64,000 nucleotides of DNA from Serripes groenlandicus (lineage: Eukaryota > Mollusca > Bivalvia > Cardiida > Cardiidae). Below, one piece after another: positions 1 through 10,260 of the stretch (within the stretch, counting starts at the first letter, position 1; each line of letters begins with the position of its first letter). The notes beneath the pieces are model-generated. The model worked only from the letters and a program-made list of their open reading frames with translations. It did no database searches and was not told where the DNA came from. The position numbers were made by a program, and so were the translations under genes. The stretch lies in the NCBI GenBank assembly GCA_031761405.1, contig JASEVX010000117.1, forward strand, positions 310,001 through 374,000. Reading direction: 5' to 3'.

Positions 1-20
1 TCTGTCATCTGACTCTGGAA

Positions 21-210
21 CGCCTTAGTGGTGTAGTGGTTGAGTATCTGCCTTGGGTGCAGATTCGATCTGCAACCTGATCATTCAAAAGACTTTAAAA
101 AAAATGGTGGTTATGGTTTTCCCTCCTTTGCTCTCAGGTGTGTGGAGTAACTGACTCACTGGTGTCATGATATATTAGACCAGTTGTACTGGTAACTTTC
201 CCAGGAATAT
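21..210 (+). mobile_element. tRNA-derived SINE, 5' part
   Basis: A box-A-like stretch (TGGTGTAGTGGTTGAG) is followed by a degraded box B (AGATTCGATCTG) and by a body ending in ACTGGTAACTTTCCCAGGAA. The same body occurs in the SINE at 48,397, which supports one family. No AATC tail is seen, so the copy is 3'-truncated. It is not a functional tRNA because no cloverleaf can be closed. Confidence 0.65.
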
Positions 211-217
211 TGTTTAA

Positions 218-442
218 CCCTTTCCCTCATATAGACACTTTCTGATGCCTCTGCATCAGACAGCTTTTGGAAAAAAACATAGTGACAAAAGAAGAAATTG
301 CTCAAAATGAGCAATTTCTCCTTTTACCACAATGTTTACCACTTTTAGTTGTAGGTTATCCATTAAATTATAGAGATTTTCTATTTGTTGACAAAATATG
401 TTCAAAGTGATCTGTTGCAGATTTATTGTATGTGGTAAAGGG
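218..442 (+). mobile_element. TTAA MITE, A/B hybrid
   Basis: The left end is A-type (CCTCATATAGACACTTTCTG) preceded by TTAA; the right end is B-like (TTTATTGTATGTGG). The central palindrome (AAATTGCTC/GAGCAATTT) is intact. The hybrid ends suggest recombination between subfamilies or an intermediate form. Confidence 0.75.
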
Positions 443-519
443 TAAAAAAAAAAACCTTAAAACAAACAAATCAAACCCATCTGAAGAAAACAAATGAACA
501 TTGTGGATATTGGATATAT

Positions 520-660
520 CTCTTTTTGCCAATATGTTTTCGACTCTGTATGAAGTCTATATAAGTAATCTTTCCATTTGTCACAATGTTTTCAACTCCA
601 TATTTTTGTCTAGATGTTTTTAAAGTCGTCTGCTGTAGATTTGTTGTCTGTTTGAAACAG
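520..660 (-). repeat. TTAA MITE B, right half
   Basis: Starts at the core (CTCTTTTTGCCAATATGTTTT) and runs to the inner repeat GTCGTCTGCTGTAG and a decayed end. It abuts the TTAA of the next copy. Confidence 0.6.
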
Positions 661-664
661 TTAA

Positions 665-871
665 CGCTTTCCAACATACAACAAATCTACAGCAGACGAC
701 CTTGAGAACAAAAATCTAGACAAAAATAAAATATCTATGGAAGAAAGACAGATTTTTTAATAGAATAAATTTGAAAACTTATAATATTAGCAATTTCTCC
801 TTTATAGCCACAATGTTTTTAAAAGCCATCTGCTACAGATGTGTCAAAATACTTCTACAGGAGGGAAAGGG
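665..871 (+). mobile_element. TTAA MITE B
   Basis: TTAA precedes a degenerate left end (CGCTTTCCAACATACAAC). The right end GGGAAAGGG is followed by TTAA. The left arm of the core palindrome is largely lost. Confidence 0.75.
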
Positions 872-906
872 TTAACAGAATTGTTTTTAAGTTAATCATG
901 CAATAA

Positions 907-1110
907 CCCTTTCCCTCATATAGACGCTTTCTGACGCCTCTGCAGCAGACGGCTTTTTGAAAACATATTGACAAAAGAAGAAATTGCACAAAACGTGCAA
1001 TTTCTCCTTTTGCCACAATGTTTTCCACTTTTCTTCATAGGTTATCCATTCAATTATGAAGATTTTCTATGTTTTGACAAAATACATTCAAAGTCGTATG
1101 AGGGAAAGGG
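907..1110 (+). mobile_element. TTAA MITE A
   Basis: Good copy with left CTCATATAGACGCTTTCTG, inner CTGCAGCAGACG, core GAAATTGCACAAAACGTGCAA and right end TATGAGGGAAAGGG. The right inner CTGCTGCAG block has been deleted. Confidence 0.85.
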
Positions 1111-1385
1111 ATAAGCTCTATTCATAGGTACATTTCTAAGTGACATAGTTTGAGAATGAAAATAGGCAATTACACTGAAAGGTATTTTAGCTGTTCTTCA
1201 ATCCGTCAATTATTAATTAGCAATTTTACTGCCGACAAGAAGAAATATTTGGATGTAATTTGTTTTTCTTCGTCAGTGTTTACAATTTGTGCTTGAGAAA
1301 GTGTAGAAAGTGTGTTTTAAAGGATTATTATGACTTTTTTAAAAATGAAAACATGTTGAATCTGTGACTCCATCATATGCGTTAA

Positions 1386-1561
1386 CCACTTTCCTACATA
1401 AAACAAATCTACAGCAGACAACTTTGACAATATCTGAACAAAAATATGGACATTCTATAAATGAAAGTATAAATATAGAAAAGAGTTGAAAACATTGTGG
1501 CAAAAGGTGAAATTCAAAAGTCGTCTGCTGCAGATGCATCAAAATTAGTCTGGAAGTGGGC
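1386..1561 (+). mobile_element. TTAA MITE B, internally shortened
   Basis: TTAA then ACTTTCCTACATAAAAC, inner ACAGCAGACAACTTTG, half a core (GGTGAAATTC) and right inner GTCGTCTGCTGCAG. The right terminus is decayed. Confidence 0.65.
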
Positions 1562-1624
1562 TGTCATTGTAGTGTTATAGTAGAGCTTACCCGATACCTG
1601 ATAGGAAGTTTTTATATTTGTCTG

Positions 1625-2400
1625 GTTTTTAGCTCCACAGGCTGAAAGCCAGTCGAGCTTATGTCATGGCAAATTGTCCGTTGTGCGTGCGTTAACTTTT
1701 TGCTTCAAACAACTTCTCCTCCCTAACCACTTGGCCAATTAGGATGAAACTTCATAGGAAGCATCCTCTCAATGTCCTCTCCTGAATTCCTTATCTTTTT
1801 TTGGATCCATGCAAAATTCTGGTTTGCATGGCAACCGAAAGAAAAAAATAGTGTAAACTTAAAAAATCTTCTTCTCCGAAAGTGTCTGGCCGATTTCCAA
1901 ATAATTTTGTAGAAATGTTCCTTGGGTGACCCTCTATCAGATTCCTTCAAGCCAAGTTGATTGGACGAAAAACATGGCCGCCAGGGGGCGGGGCTATTTT
2001 GCCTTATATGGCTATAGTGAAAACTTAAAAAAACTTCTTCTCTGAAAGTGTCAGGCTGATTTTCAAATAATTTTGTAGAAATGTTCCTTGGGTGCCCCCT
2101 TATCAGATTCCCTCAAGCCATGTTGATTGGTCAAAAAACATGGCTGCCAGGGGGTGAGGCTTTTTTGCTTTATATGGCTATAGTGAAAACTTAAAAAATC
2201 TTCTCCTCCAAAAGTGTCGGGCTGATTTTCAAATAATTTTGTAGAAATGTTCCTTGGTTGACCCTCTATCAGATTCATTCAAGCCATGTTGATTGGTCAA
2301 AAAACATAGCCTTCAGGGGGTGGGGCTGTTTGGGGATTTAATTTTTGCCTAATGGCCATGGAGCCTTTTCTTAAAATATCTTTTAAAATAAAGGTACCAT
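1625..2400 (+). repeat. AGCTCACC-type repeat with three ~167-bp tandem units
   Basis: The marker AAATGTTCCTTGG recurs near 1,914, 2,080 and 2,247, giving periods of 166-167 bp. Each unit holds GGGGCGGGGCTATTTTG-like and TTATATGGCTATAGTG-like blocks. The head (AGCTCCACAGGCTGAAAGCC) differs from the copies at 18,398 and 23,773, and the terminal GGCCCTCTTG is absent, so this is a variant or truncated copy. The 167-bp period is not a multiple of three, so it is not a coding repeat. Confidence 0.7.
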
Positions 2401-2455
2401 TTGCAGAATTCATGGTAAGGTTTTGATAAGGAAATGCAACAGTAAAACTTGCCAT

Positions 2456-2560
2456 TACCCCCGTTCCCCACATACAACAAATCTGCAGCAGGCGATCTTG
2501 AATACATCCATGAAAAAATATAGAACATTTAGAAAATCTAGAGGTTACATGCTAACACAA
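2456..2560 (+). repeat. TTAA MITE B, left-end fragment
   Basis: Only the left third remains: CCCCACATACAACAAATCTG, CAGCAGGCGATCTTG and the ATAGAACATTTAGAAAATCT block. Confidence 0.6.
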
Positions 2561-2745
2561 GTTTGACTTTAATTGTTTTGCGAATTGTCTTTCTCACATA
2601 ATTTTTATCAAATCTGTATTAAAATTGAACTCCCAATTTTTTAGTTGTCACAATAATTGTTTCCTGACACTTTCATTGCAGCGGACGTTCTTAACAGTTG
2701 TTTAGTCATGATATTCCTTTTTTGTGTCATAATACTTGAATTTAA

Positions 2746-2968
2746 CCATTTCCCTCATACAACAATTCTGTAGCAGACGACTTTGAAAATAATTTGTCAA
2801 AAAATAGAAAATCTCTATAATTGAACGGATAACCTATGACTAAAAAGTGGAAAACATTGTGGCAAAAGAAGAAATTGCTTGTTTTGAGCAATTTCTTCTT
2901 TAGTCACTATGTTTTCAAAAAGCCGACTGCTGCAGAGGTGTCAGAAAGCGCCTATATGAGGGAAAGGG
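2746..2968 (-). mobile_element. TTAA MITE A
   Basis: TTAA on both sides. Left end TTTCCCTCATACAACAATTC, core GAAATTGC..GCAATTTC, right end GCGCCTATATGAGGGAAAGG. Reading frames through it are translations of the MITE, not genes. Confidence 0.85.
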
Positions 2969-2984
2969 TTAATGTAGACTTCAA

Positions 2985-3180
2985 CCCTTTCCAACATGCA
3001 GATGCATTTTGTATCTATCTGCAGCAGATACCTGATGAAAACAAACAGAAATTGCTAATTTTGAATTGCAATTCTATTCAGTAATTATACAGTGTACTCA
3101 GTGCATTTATAGAGATTTACCATGTGTTCGCCTAGATTGTTTTCAAAGTCATCTGCTGCAGATTTGTTGTATGTACAAGT
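2985..3180 (-). repeat. TTAA MITE B
   Basis: CCCTTTCCAACATGCAGATGC left end, partial core (AGAAATTGCT...AATTGCAATTC) and right inner GTCATCTGCTGCAGATTTG ending in TTGTATGTAC. It begins 12 bp after the TTAA of the preceding A copy. Confidence 0.65.
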
Positions 3181-3287
3181 GTTTCAGGAAATGTGGTATA
3201 GACATGCAAGGATATGTCATGTCACAGCTGTTTTAAAATGCAATAAAGATTTACATTCCATACCTGTAATAACCCTGTGCATTTTTA

Positions 3288-3509
3288 CCCTTTCCCACAT
3301 ACAACAAATCTGCAGCAGATGCTTTGAAAACATCTTGGCAAAACTGCGATCAATCTCAATTAATGAGAGTTTATTGATTCAATAAAGTTGAAAACATTGT
3401 GGCAAAAGGTGAAATGGCTCATTTGCCATTTCACCTATTGTCACAATGTTTTCATAAATCGTCTGCTACAGAGGCGTCAGAAAGCGTCTACATGACATTG
3501 TGGGTAAGG
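3288..3509 (+). mobile_element. TTAA MITE B
   Basis: Left CCCTTTCCCACATACAAC, inner CTGCAGCAGATGCTTTG, core GAAATGGCTCATTTGCCATTTC (still a palindrome despite a changed base, with the change matched on both arms) and right TGTGGGTAAGG. Confidence 0.8.
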
Positions 3510-3574
3510 TTTAAATGAATTAATTGATATAAGTTCTAATAGTTGAAGCCATTAATTCTGTAGTAGAGAAAAAG

Positions 3575-3722
3575 ATTTTGACGCATCTGCAGCAGACAAC
3601 ATTTTTATACCTTTTAGCAAAAGGATAAATTGCTCATTATCAGAAATATCTCATTTTCCCAAAATATTTTCTAAAGTTCTCTATTGCAGAGTTGTCAAAA
3701 TATCTCTGTATTAGGGAAAGAG
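3575..3722 (-). repeat. TTAA MITE B, decayed
   Basis: GACGCATCTGCAGCAGAC, a decayed core and a right end TATTAGGGAAAGAG directly joined to the TTAA that also starts the next A copy. Confidence 0.6.
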
Positions 3723-3726
3723 TTAA

Positions 3727-3950
3727 CCTTTTCCCTCATATAGACGCTTTCTGACGCCTCTACAGCAGATGGCTTTTTGAAAACATAGTGACAAAAGAAG
3801 AAATTGCTCAAAACAAGCAATTTCTCCTTTTGCCACAATGTTTTCCCCTTTTCGTCATAGGTTATCCATTCAATTATAGAGATTTTCTCTATATTTGGCC
3901 AAAATATGTTCAAAGTCGTCTGCTGCAGAAATGTTGTATGGGGGGAAGGG
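3727..3950 (+). mobile_element. TTAA MITE A, sharing TTAA with its left neighbour
   Basis: The TTAA at 3,723-3,726 is both the right flank of the preceding B copy and the left flank here. The core is AAATTGCTCAAAACAAGCAA; the right end is GTATGGGGGGAAGGGG. Confidence 0.8.
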
Positions 3951-4197
3951 GTAAGCAGAAGATGTCTGAAGAAAATGATTGTCTTCTGTTTCAGAATTGA
4001 CTACAAGAAAATCTTTGTCAAAATAATCTCTTTTTAGAATCGACTGAGACATATATTTGTGTGAAAATAAACAAAGAGGGAAAGGAGTGCATGAATATAA
4101 TAATATTATCATGTAATATTAAAGTTAGATACAGGAAATGAAATCAAATGATTAAAAAGTTTGAATTATGAAGGGAAACGCTATAAAACAACTTTAA

Positions 4198-4421
4198 CCC
4201 TTTCGGTACTTGCAGATGCATTTTGACTCATCTGCAGCACACAACTAAGTAAACATTTTAGCAAAAGAAGAAAAAAAATCATGATGAGCTATTTTCAGTT
4301 GCATCAATGTTTTCAACTGTTCAATAATTATACCAATCATTTATAGAGATTTTTTTCCCATATTTTTGCCTATACATTTTTAAAGTCTGTTGCTGCAGTT
4401 TTTGTTGTTTGTGGGAAAAGG
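4198..4421 (-). mobile_element. TTAA MITE B
   Basis: TTAA, CCCTTTCGGTACTTGCAG, GACTCATCTGCAGCAC, a poorly kept core, then TTTTTGTTGTTTGTGGGAAA. Confidence 0.7.
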
Positions 4422-4499
4422 TTGATACATATTTATTGTAGATGCATGAAATAATCTTGCATACATTAATAAATGTTTAGAAGGTAAATTATATTTAAC

Positions 4500-5132
4500 A
4501 CTTTCATACATGCATATGAGATGCATGATGAGATGTTTTCAGCAGAACGTTTTCTGAAATCATTGTCGCAAAAGTTAAAATTGATTATAATGTCAAACTA
4601 CACATGTATATGTAGCCAAGGTATATGTATAACGGGACACTTATACTGCCTTGCTATTGAGCTAGCTTTTATACCGACGTGGTAGAGCTTTCACCCTTGG
4701 ATCAAAAGGTCTAAGGTTCGAGCCCTGGTCAGGTCGAATCCTTTAGGACTGTTACAATGGCGTCCAATAAGGGACTACAATAGGAAAAGCCTCGAAAACG
4801 TTTCACAACATTCTCAGTCTCTGGAAATTTGAGGATGAATTTCATTTAGGCGGGGGTATGTGTAAAAGGGGACACTTATACTGCCTTGCTATTCAGCTAG
4901 CTTTTATAGCGACATGCTAAGGGTTTCACCTTCTGATCAAAAGGTCTAAGGTTCCAGCCCTGGTTAGATCGAATCCGTTAGGACTGTTACATATAAAAAC
5001 AATATGTTCTCCTTTGCCTCAACATATTTAACTCATATTTAATAATTTCATATTCATTTATAAAGATTTCTAATATTTTTACTTAAATGTGTAAAAATTG
5101 TCTGCTGAAGATTTGTTGTAGGTGGGAAAGCG
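4500..5132 (-). mobile_element. TTAA MITE B split at its core by a tRNA-like repeat pair
   Basis: The left part (4,500-4,600) stops in the core after AAAATTGATTATAATG. The right part (about 4,992-5,132) resumes with GTTCTCCTTTGCCTCAAC and ends AGGTGGGAAAGCG before TTAA. The intervening DNA is the repeat at 4,621-4,990. Confidence 0.65.
4621..4990 (+). mobile_element. tRNA-like SINE-type repeat, 1.6 tandem copies
   Basis: Two copies start at 4,621 and 4,856 (period 235 bp). Each carries GGGACACTTATACTGCCTTG, a box-A-like tract, GATCAAAAGGTCTAAGGTTC and a box-B-like motif (GGTTCGAGCCC in the first, GGTTCCAGCCC in the second). The second stops after GGACTGTTACAT. RNA polymerase III boxes suggest a SINE; the precise family is not recognised. 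Confidence 0.55.
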
Positions 5133-5165
5133 TTAAATTTGTTGTTGTTACCCACTTGTTTATCT

Positions 5166-5480
5166 ACCATTGAACATAAGTCAGTATTCTACATCAAATG
5201 CCTATCAGTCAGTCTTTTATATCAAATTCCCATTTGTCAGTCTTCTACATCAAATGCCCATAAGTCAGTCTTCTACATCAAATGTCCATAAGTCAGTCTT
5301 CTACAGGAAATGCCCATCAGTCAGTCTTCTTCATCAACTGCCCATAAGTCAGTTTTCTACATCAAATGTCAATAAGTTAGTCTTCTACAGTCAGACTTCT
5401 TCATCAAAATGTCGCTAAGTCAGTATTCTTCATTCATCTTAATTGAATGCCTGTAAGTCAGTTTTCTACATCGAATATAT
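5166..5480 (+). repeat. Minisatellite, ~28-bp unit, about ten copies
   Basis: Imperfect repeats of CAGTCTTCTACATCAAATGC plus CCATAAGT. Units drift by substitution and small indels, and the last two contain inserts. A reading frame spans it, but 28 is not divisible by three, so each unit is read in a new frame and coding is unlikely. Confidence 0.9.
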
Positions 5481-5642
5481 ATATTTCTTGTCAAAATTCA
5501 ATAAATATTATGTTTTGAATTTATTAAAATGATTTATATTAATTTGTAAATGGATGTCAATGTTTGTACAAGATTGATGGATTACATTTATTATAAACCA
5601 TTATCATCAGCCCTGATGTTTGACAAGCTTTGATATGTTTAA

Positions 5643-5960
5643 CCCTTTCCCACATACAACAAATCTGCAGCAAACGACTTTAAAAGCATCATCAGCATAC
5701 CCCAACGTTTTTGGAAATTCACTCTAAATTAAAGTACAATAATTGAATAGAGTTGAAAACATGGTGACAAAAGGAGAAATTGCTTGTTTTGATGAACCTT
5801 GAGCAGACTACTTTTGAAAACACTGTGAAAAAAAGGAGAAAATGGTAATTTATTTGTCACAATGTTTTTAACTCCACTCAATAATAAAATGTCTGAGTTT
5901 TTTTTTTAATTTGAGTTCTAACTTGATGTTATGAAAGTTGCCTGCGGTGACTTAATTGTC
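5643..5960 (+). repeat. TTAA MITE B composite
   Basis: A B-type left end (CCCTTTCCCACATACAAC) and half core are followed by a second left-like block (GAGCAGACTACTTTTGAAAA) and a decayed right side. It looks like one copy joined to or inserted in another. Confidence 0.6.
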
Positions 5961-6340
5961 TTTGCTAAAACCTTACAACTGAGTAGAAAACAATTTATGC
6001 CATGTTCAATTAATAAGTATATATGTTCCCTTTAGAAAGTACAAGAAACTTAAAAGGCAATTTAAAAAATCTATATGAATTAAAGTAAAACTATTTGATT
6101 GAAATGAAACATACATCAATATGAGCAATAATATTTTTCTTTTTGCCAGACTATTTTTAAATTTTCAGAAATCTGTCTTCAAGTTGGAAAGGGTTAATTA
6201 CATGTTTGTGTTGAGTACAAGGGTTAATTGAAAAAGATAAATAAGTTATTAGGTTGTAAGACCAATAAGAATTGTTTAGCCTCCCTACATAGGAATCCTA
6301 GGGCTGTCCACGTAAATAAGAACAGAACGTAATTGCTTAA

Positions 6341-6552
6341 CGCTTTCTGAGTCATACAATAATCCAGCAGCAGATGACTTTGGAACAATCTAGGGAAAAA
6401 TATGGAAAATCCCCATAAATGAATGTATGATTATTGAAAAAAGTTGAAATCATTGTGGCAAAAGGTGAAATTGCTTGTTTTGAGCAGTTTTTCCTTTTGC
6501 CACAATGTTTTTAAAGTTGTATGCTGCAGAAGCGTCAGCATGTTGGAATGGG
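6341..6552 (+). mobile_element. TTAA MITE B
   Basis: TTAA, CGCTTTCTGAGTCATACAAT, inner CAGCAGATGACTTTGG, core GAAATTGCTTGTTTTGAGCA, right end GTTGGAATGGG. Confidence 0.75.
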
Positions 6553-6581
6553 TAAATTTCAATCAATCCTTGTGCATTTAA

Positions 6582-6798
6582 CCCTTTCCCTCATATAGAC
6601 ACTTTCTGACGCCTCTGCAGCAGACGGCTATTTGAAAACATAGTGACAAAAGAAGAAATTGCACAAAACGTGCAATTTCTTCTTTTGCCACAATTTTTTC
6701 CACTTTTAGTCATAGGTTATCCATTCAATTAAATTTCTATTTTTTGGTAAAATATGTTCAAAGTCGTCTGCTGCAGAATTGTCGTATGAGGGAAAGGG
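6582..6798 (+). mobile_element. TTAA MITE A
   Basis: Flanked by TTAA on both sides. All three inverted repeats are present; the core is GAAATTGCACAAAACGTGCAA. Confidence 0.88.
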
Positions 6799-6971
6799 TT
6801 AAAGAATAACGTCTGGAATATCGGTTACATTGGGTAATTATAAGTTTTAGTAACAGAGTTCCAAATGATTGTGTAAAAAGAAGCACAAAACAAAATTGAA
6901 TAAATTTGGACTAAGGTAATAGATGGTCATGTCAATGAAGTTTGTCACTGTATTTTGGGTCATTGGTTTAA

Positions 6972-7192
6972 CCCTTCCCGACATACAACAAACCTGCAGC
7001 AGACTACTTTGAAAACATCCAGGCACAAACTTGGGAAATCCCTATGAAATGAAAGTATTTAAGCATTGAACAGAGTTGGGAAACATTGACACTAATGCAG
7101 AAATTCCTCATGATGAGCAATTTCTCCTTTTACCACAATGTTTCCAAATGTCATCTGTGCTACAGATGTGACGTCTGCAGGTGGGAAAATGG
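6972..7192 (+). mobile_element. TTAA MITE B
   Basis: Left CCCTTCCCGACATACAAC, inner CTGCAGCAGACTACTTTG, core GAAATTCCTCATGATGAGCA, right GGTGGGAAAATGG followed by TTAA. Confidence 0.78.
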
Positions 7193-7298
7193 TTAAGTAA
7201 TAGTATGATCTTATATGTCAGAATTGTTTTTGACTCATTGGGAAAAATTGCAGAAAATTAGTTGCCTCTGGTTATTTCAGTACAATATTTTACTTTAA

Positions 7299-7575
7299 TC
7301 CCTTTCCCACATACAGCAAATCTGCAGCAGACGACTTTGAAAATGTCTACTATCTCTATAATTGTAGGTACATGCAACATTGTGGCAAAAGGAGAAAATG
7401 CATTTTCCAACATGCAGACAACTTTTGAAAACAATATAGCAAATGGAGATATTGCTCCTAAGGATCAATTTCTCCTTTTGCCAATATGTTTTCAACCCTA
7501 TTAAATGATTACAATTTATTTATACAGATTCTTTATATTTTACATAGATATTTTCAATGTTGTCAACTGTTGATA
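7299..7575 (+). repeat. TTAA MITE B composite (+ then - halves)
   Basis: A + left half to GGCAAAAGGAGAAAATGC is joined to a - copy (AACATGCAGACAACTTTTG, core GATATTGCTC...GATCAATTTC) whose right terminus is lost. Confidence 0.6.
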
Positions 7576-7576
7576 A

Positions 7577-7815
7577 CCCTTTCTTACTAAATTATACAAC
7601 AAATCTGCAGCAGATGACTCTGAAAATATCTTAAGTTAAATATCAATTTAAGAATCTTGGCCAATTTAACAAAATCTCTGCAAGTGAAAGTTTAACTGTT
7701 GAAAACATTGTGACAAAGGAGCAATTGCTCATTATGAGCAATTTCTCATTTTGCCAGTGTTTTTCGAAAGTTGTCTGCTGCAGATGTTTCAAAATACGTC
7801 TACAATTGGGAAAGA
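7577..7815 (+). mobile_element. TTAA MITE B
   Basis: Left CCCTTTCTTACTAAATTATAC carries a small insertion; inner CTGCAGCAGATGACTCTG; core CAATTGCTCATTATGAGCAA; right TTGGGAAAGAG then TTAA. Confidence 0.75.
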
Positions 7816-7965
7816 GTTAAAACATTACAATAATTGGATGATGAAAAATCTATTTTTGAATTCCAGCATTCCAGTCTCAGTAGTTTTATGATTGAAGTTT
7901 GATACAATATCTTTACTTCTGTAATATCTTGAAATAGCTATATCAAATTCAATGCAAATGGAGCA

Positions 7966-8056
7966 GACGGTCACCATGGTGTAGTGGTAAGAGTAGAAGC
8001 CTTGACTGCAAGAGACCATGCAGGGTATGATCCAAGGTCAGGTCATACCAAAGACT
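7966..8056 (+). mobile_element. tRNA-derived SINE head
   Basis: CACCATGGTGTAGTGGTAAG (box A) and a weakened box B (GGTATGATCC) lead into CCAAGGTCAGGTCATACC and AAAGAC, the head also seen at 48,397. It is cut off by the TTAA of the next MITE. Confidence 0.65.
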
Positions 8057-8060
8057 TTAA

Positions 8061-8282
8061 CCCTTTCCCACATACAACAAATCTGAAGCAGACAACTTTG
8101 AAAGTATCTAGGCAAACACACGGTAAAGCTCTATAAATGTAGGTATAATTACTAAAAATTACTGAAAACATTGTGGCAAAAGGAGAAATTGCTCGTTTTT
8201 TCAGCAATTTCTACTTTTGTCATAATGTTTTCAAAAGTTATCTGCTGCATAGGTGTCAGAAAATGTCTATATGTGGGAAAGG
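8061..8282 (+). mobile_element. TTAA MITE B inserted in a SINE
   Basis: TTAA at 8,057-8,060, CCCTTTCCCACATACAAC, core GAAATTGCTCG..CAGCAATTTC, right end ATGTGGGAAAGG. It directly follows SINE head sequence, suggesting insertion at the TTAA in AGACTTTAA of the SINE. Confidence 0.8.
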
Positions 8283-8812
8283 ATTCAAGATGGTAGTCAT
8301 GGCCTTGGGTTGCATTATAACTGATCCATCAGAGTGTTAGAATAATCAAAGTACTCAGAGTACTGTAGTAAATTATATCCAGGAAATGAAATAATGCTGA
8401 AAATGGAGTAAAACAGTTTTTTAAAACCAACCAAACAAAAACAAATTGGGAAGACTATTTGATCTGAGCTTCTGCTACACTGTGTTAAAAAGTAAATGAT
8501 TTGATTCTCAAAGTAATCTTTTATGGAAGAGGGTCTCTTTTAAAGTAGAATATTGAACTCTTTCTCTGATACACACTTCTGATGCCCCTAGCTGCATTTA
8601 AAGCAACTCACAAACAACTTATAATGAAAAGGAGAAATTGCAAATCATGAGCAGCAATCTCTTTTTCTTACAATGTTTGCAACACTGAATCAAAATAGTA
8701 CCTCCAATTGTTCAGATATCATAAATCAAGATATTTTTAAAGCACTTCTGACCACTCTCAACTATTTCCCTGATAGTACATAATAGACATTTAGCAGCGG
8801 ACATCAATTTAA
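8283..8812. other. Stretch without recognisable gene
   Basis: AT-rich. Only a decayed MITE-like piece (about 8,553-8,690: TCTGATGCCCCTAGCTGC, GGAGAAATTGC) is visible; the rest shows nothing I can support. Confidence 0.5.
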
Positions 8813-9034
8813 CCCTTTCCCTCATATAGACGCTTTCTGACGCCTCTGCAGCAGACGGCTTTTTGAAAACATAGTGAAAAAAGAAGAAATTGCACAAAAC
8901 GTGCAATTTCTCCTTTTGCCACAATGTTTTCCACTTTTAATCATAGATTATCCATTTAATTATGGAGATTTTCTATTTTTTGACAAAATACGTTCAAAGT
9001 CGTCTGCTGCAGAATTGCCGTATGAGGGAAAGGG
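8813..9034 (+). mobile_element. TTAA MITE A
   Basis: TTAA on both sides, CTCATATAGACGCTTTCTG left, core AAATTGCACAAAACGTGCAA, right inner GTCGTCTGCTGCAG. Confidence 0.88.
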
Positions 9035-9155
9035 TTAAAAAAGGAGAAAATGTTAAAAATAGTAATTTCTCCAAATCAAACAGTTTAATTTCTCTATCAA
9101 AACCTTACTTATGTTGTTTTACAAAGATTTTTTTCAAAGCAGACGTAAATAAAAC

Positions 9156-9313
9156 AATCCAACATTCAACAAATCTGTAGCAGACCACTTTGAAAGCAAA
9201 TTGGCAAAAATATGGAAAATATCTAGTAAGAGCAATATTTCCTTTAGCCACAATGTTTTCAAAAGTTGTCTGCTACACAGATGCCTCAAAATGGGTCTAT
9301 AAGTGGGAAAGGG
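9156..9313 (+). repeat. TTAA MITE B, shortened
   Basis: AACATTCAACAAATCTGTAG left end, no left core arm, right half GAGCAATATTTCC to AGTGGGAAAGGG followed by TTAA. Confidence 0.65.
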
Positions 9314-9689
9314 TTAAACCCATACCTGTTGGTAAATAGTTTATACAGGAAAAGTGTTGCCATGAATATGAATATGACAGACAGATGCAATAAACTGCAG
9401 TTTCGAGTGTTGTAGATTTATATAACTGTCACTATGAAGTGGAACACAGTGTTATCATACCATCTATTCTACATGTATCATATTGCAGTGTGTCGCTTAT
9501 TCAGTTTGTTATTGTGAAATATGTGCTGAAGTTGTAATCATGGATTTAATGTTCTTTCGTTCTGTTTTTGGAATTATCGCATGTTAGCGTAATAAGCAAA
9601 GATGTTGAAAAGGTTTTTTCAAGCGAGAGATCAGGTAGGTTTCATTATCATTATTATCTTTTTTATTTTTATTATTATTGTTATTATTA
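9314..9689. other. Stretch without recognisable gene
   Basis: No repeat family or coding signal is recognised except a (TTA)n-rich tract at about 9,645-9,690. Confidence 0.5.
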
Positions 9690-9838
9690 TTTTCAAGACG
9701 ACTTTTACCAAAATGATTTTCACCAATCTCTTTTCAATAATTATACTTTCATTAATAGAGACTTAACATATAATTATTTCTAAGCCCAATTTTCAATTTT
9801 GTCTACTGCATATTATTTTGCTGACGTGGGAAATTAAG
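9690..9838 (-). repeat. TTAA MITE B, right-half remnant
   Basis: GACGACTTTTACCAAAATG, CTCTTTTCAATAATTATAC and a right end GACGTGGGAAATTAAGGG. Confidence 0.45.
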
Positions 9839-10013
9839 GGTTTAATTGTTTTACAGAACTGACTATCCTGTTGTGTGCGAAAGTTGTCTTTTGATATCTT
9901 GCGGAAAAAAGAAGTTCTGTTCTAATAGTCAAAATTGTAGCCTATTTTATGCCATTGCAATGTTTTCTGTTGATTGTTCATTTTAAATCAGGCCCCACTT
10001 TGGAATAATTTAA

Positions 10014-10148
10014 TCCCATTCCCATATGCAAAAGCATTTTGACGTATCTACAGTTAGGCAACTTTTGAAAAAACTGGCAAATGGCGAAATTGTATTTCGC
10101 TGTAATGTTTTCAATTCTATTCAATAATTTGTTTTATGTGAGAAAGGG
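10014..10148 (-). mobile_element. TTAA MITE B, short form
   Basis: TTAA before CCCATTCCCATATGC and TTAA after GAGAAAGGG. About 135 bp; the core is reduced to GAAATTGTATTTCG and the right inner block is missing. Confidence 0.65.
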
Positions 10149-10260
10149 TTAACATGCTAATAAAATGATGTAATTCAAAACAAAAGGTGCTATTGTTCTG
10201 GTTTGAATGCATTCTGCACTAACATAATTCATGTAGGTTATTTTGAATATTATCCCTTGT

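Noticed and set aside
5170..5418. 82-codon repetitive frame
   Set aside because: It lies on a 28-bp minisatellite, so the frame shifts with each unit; chance openness.
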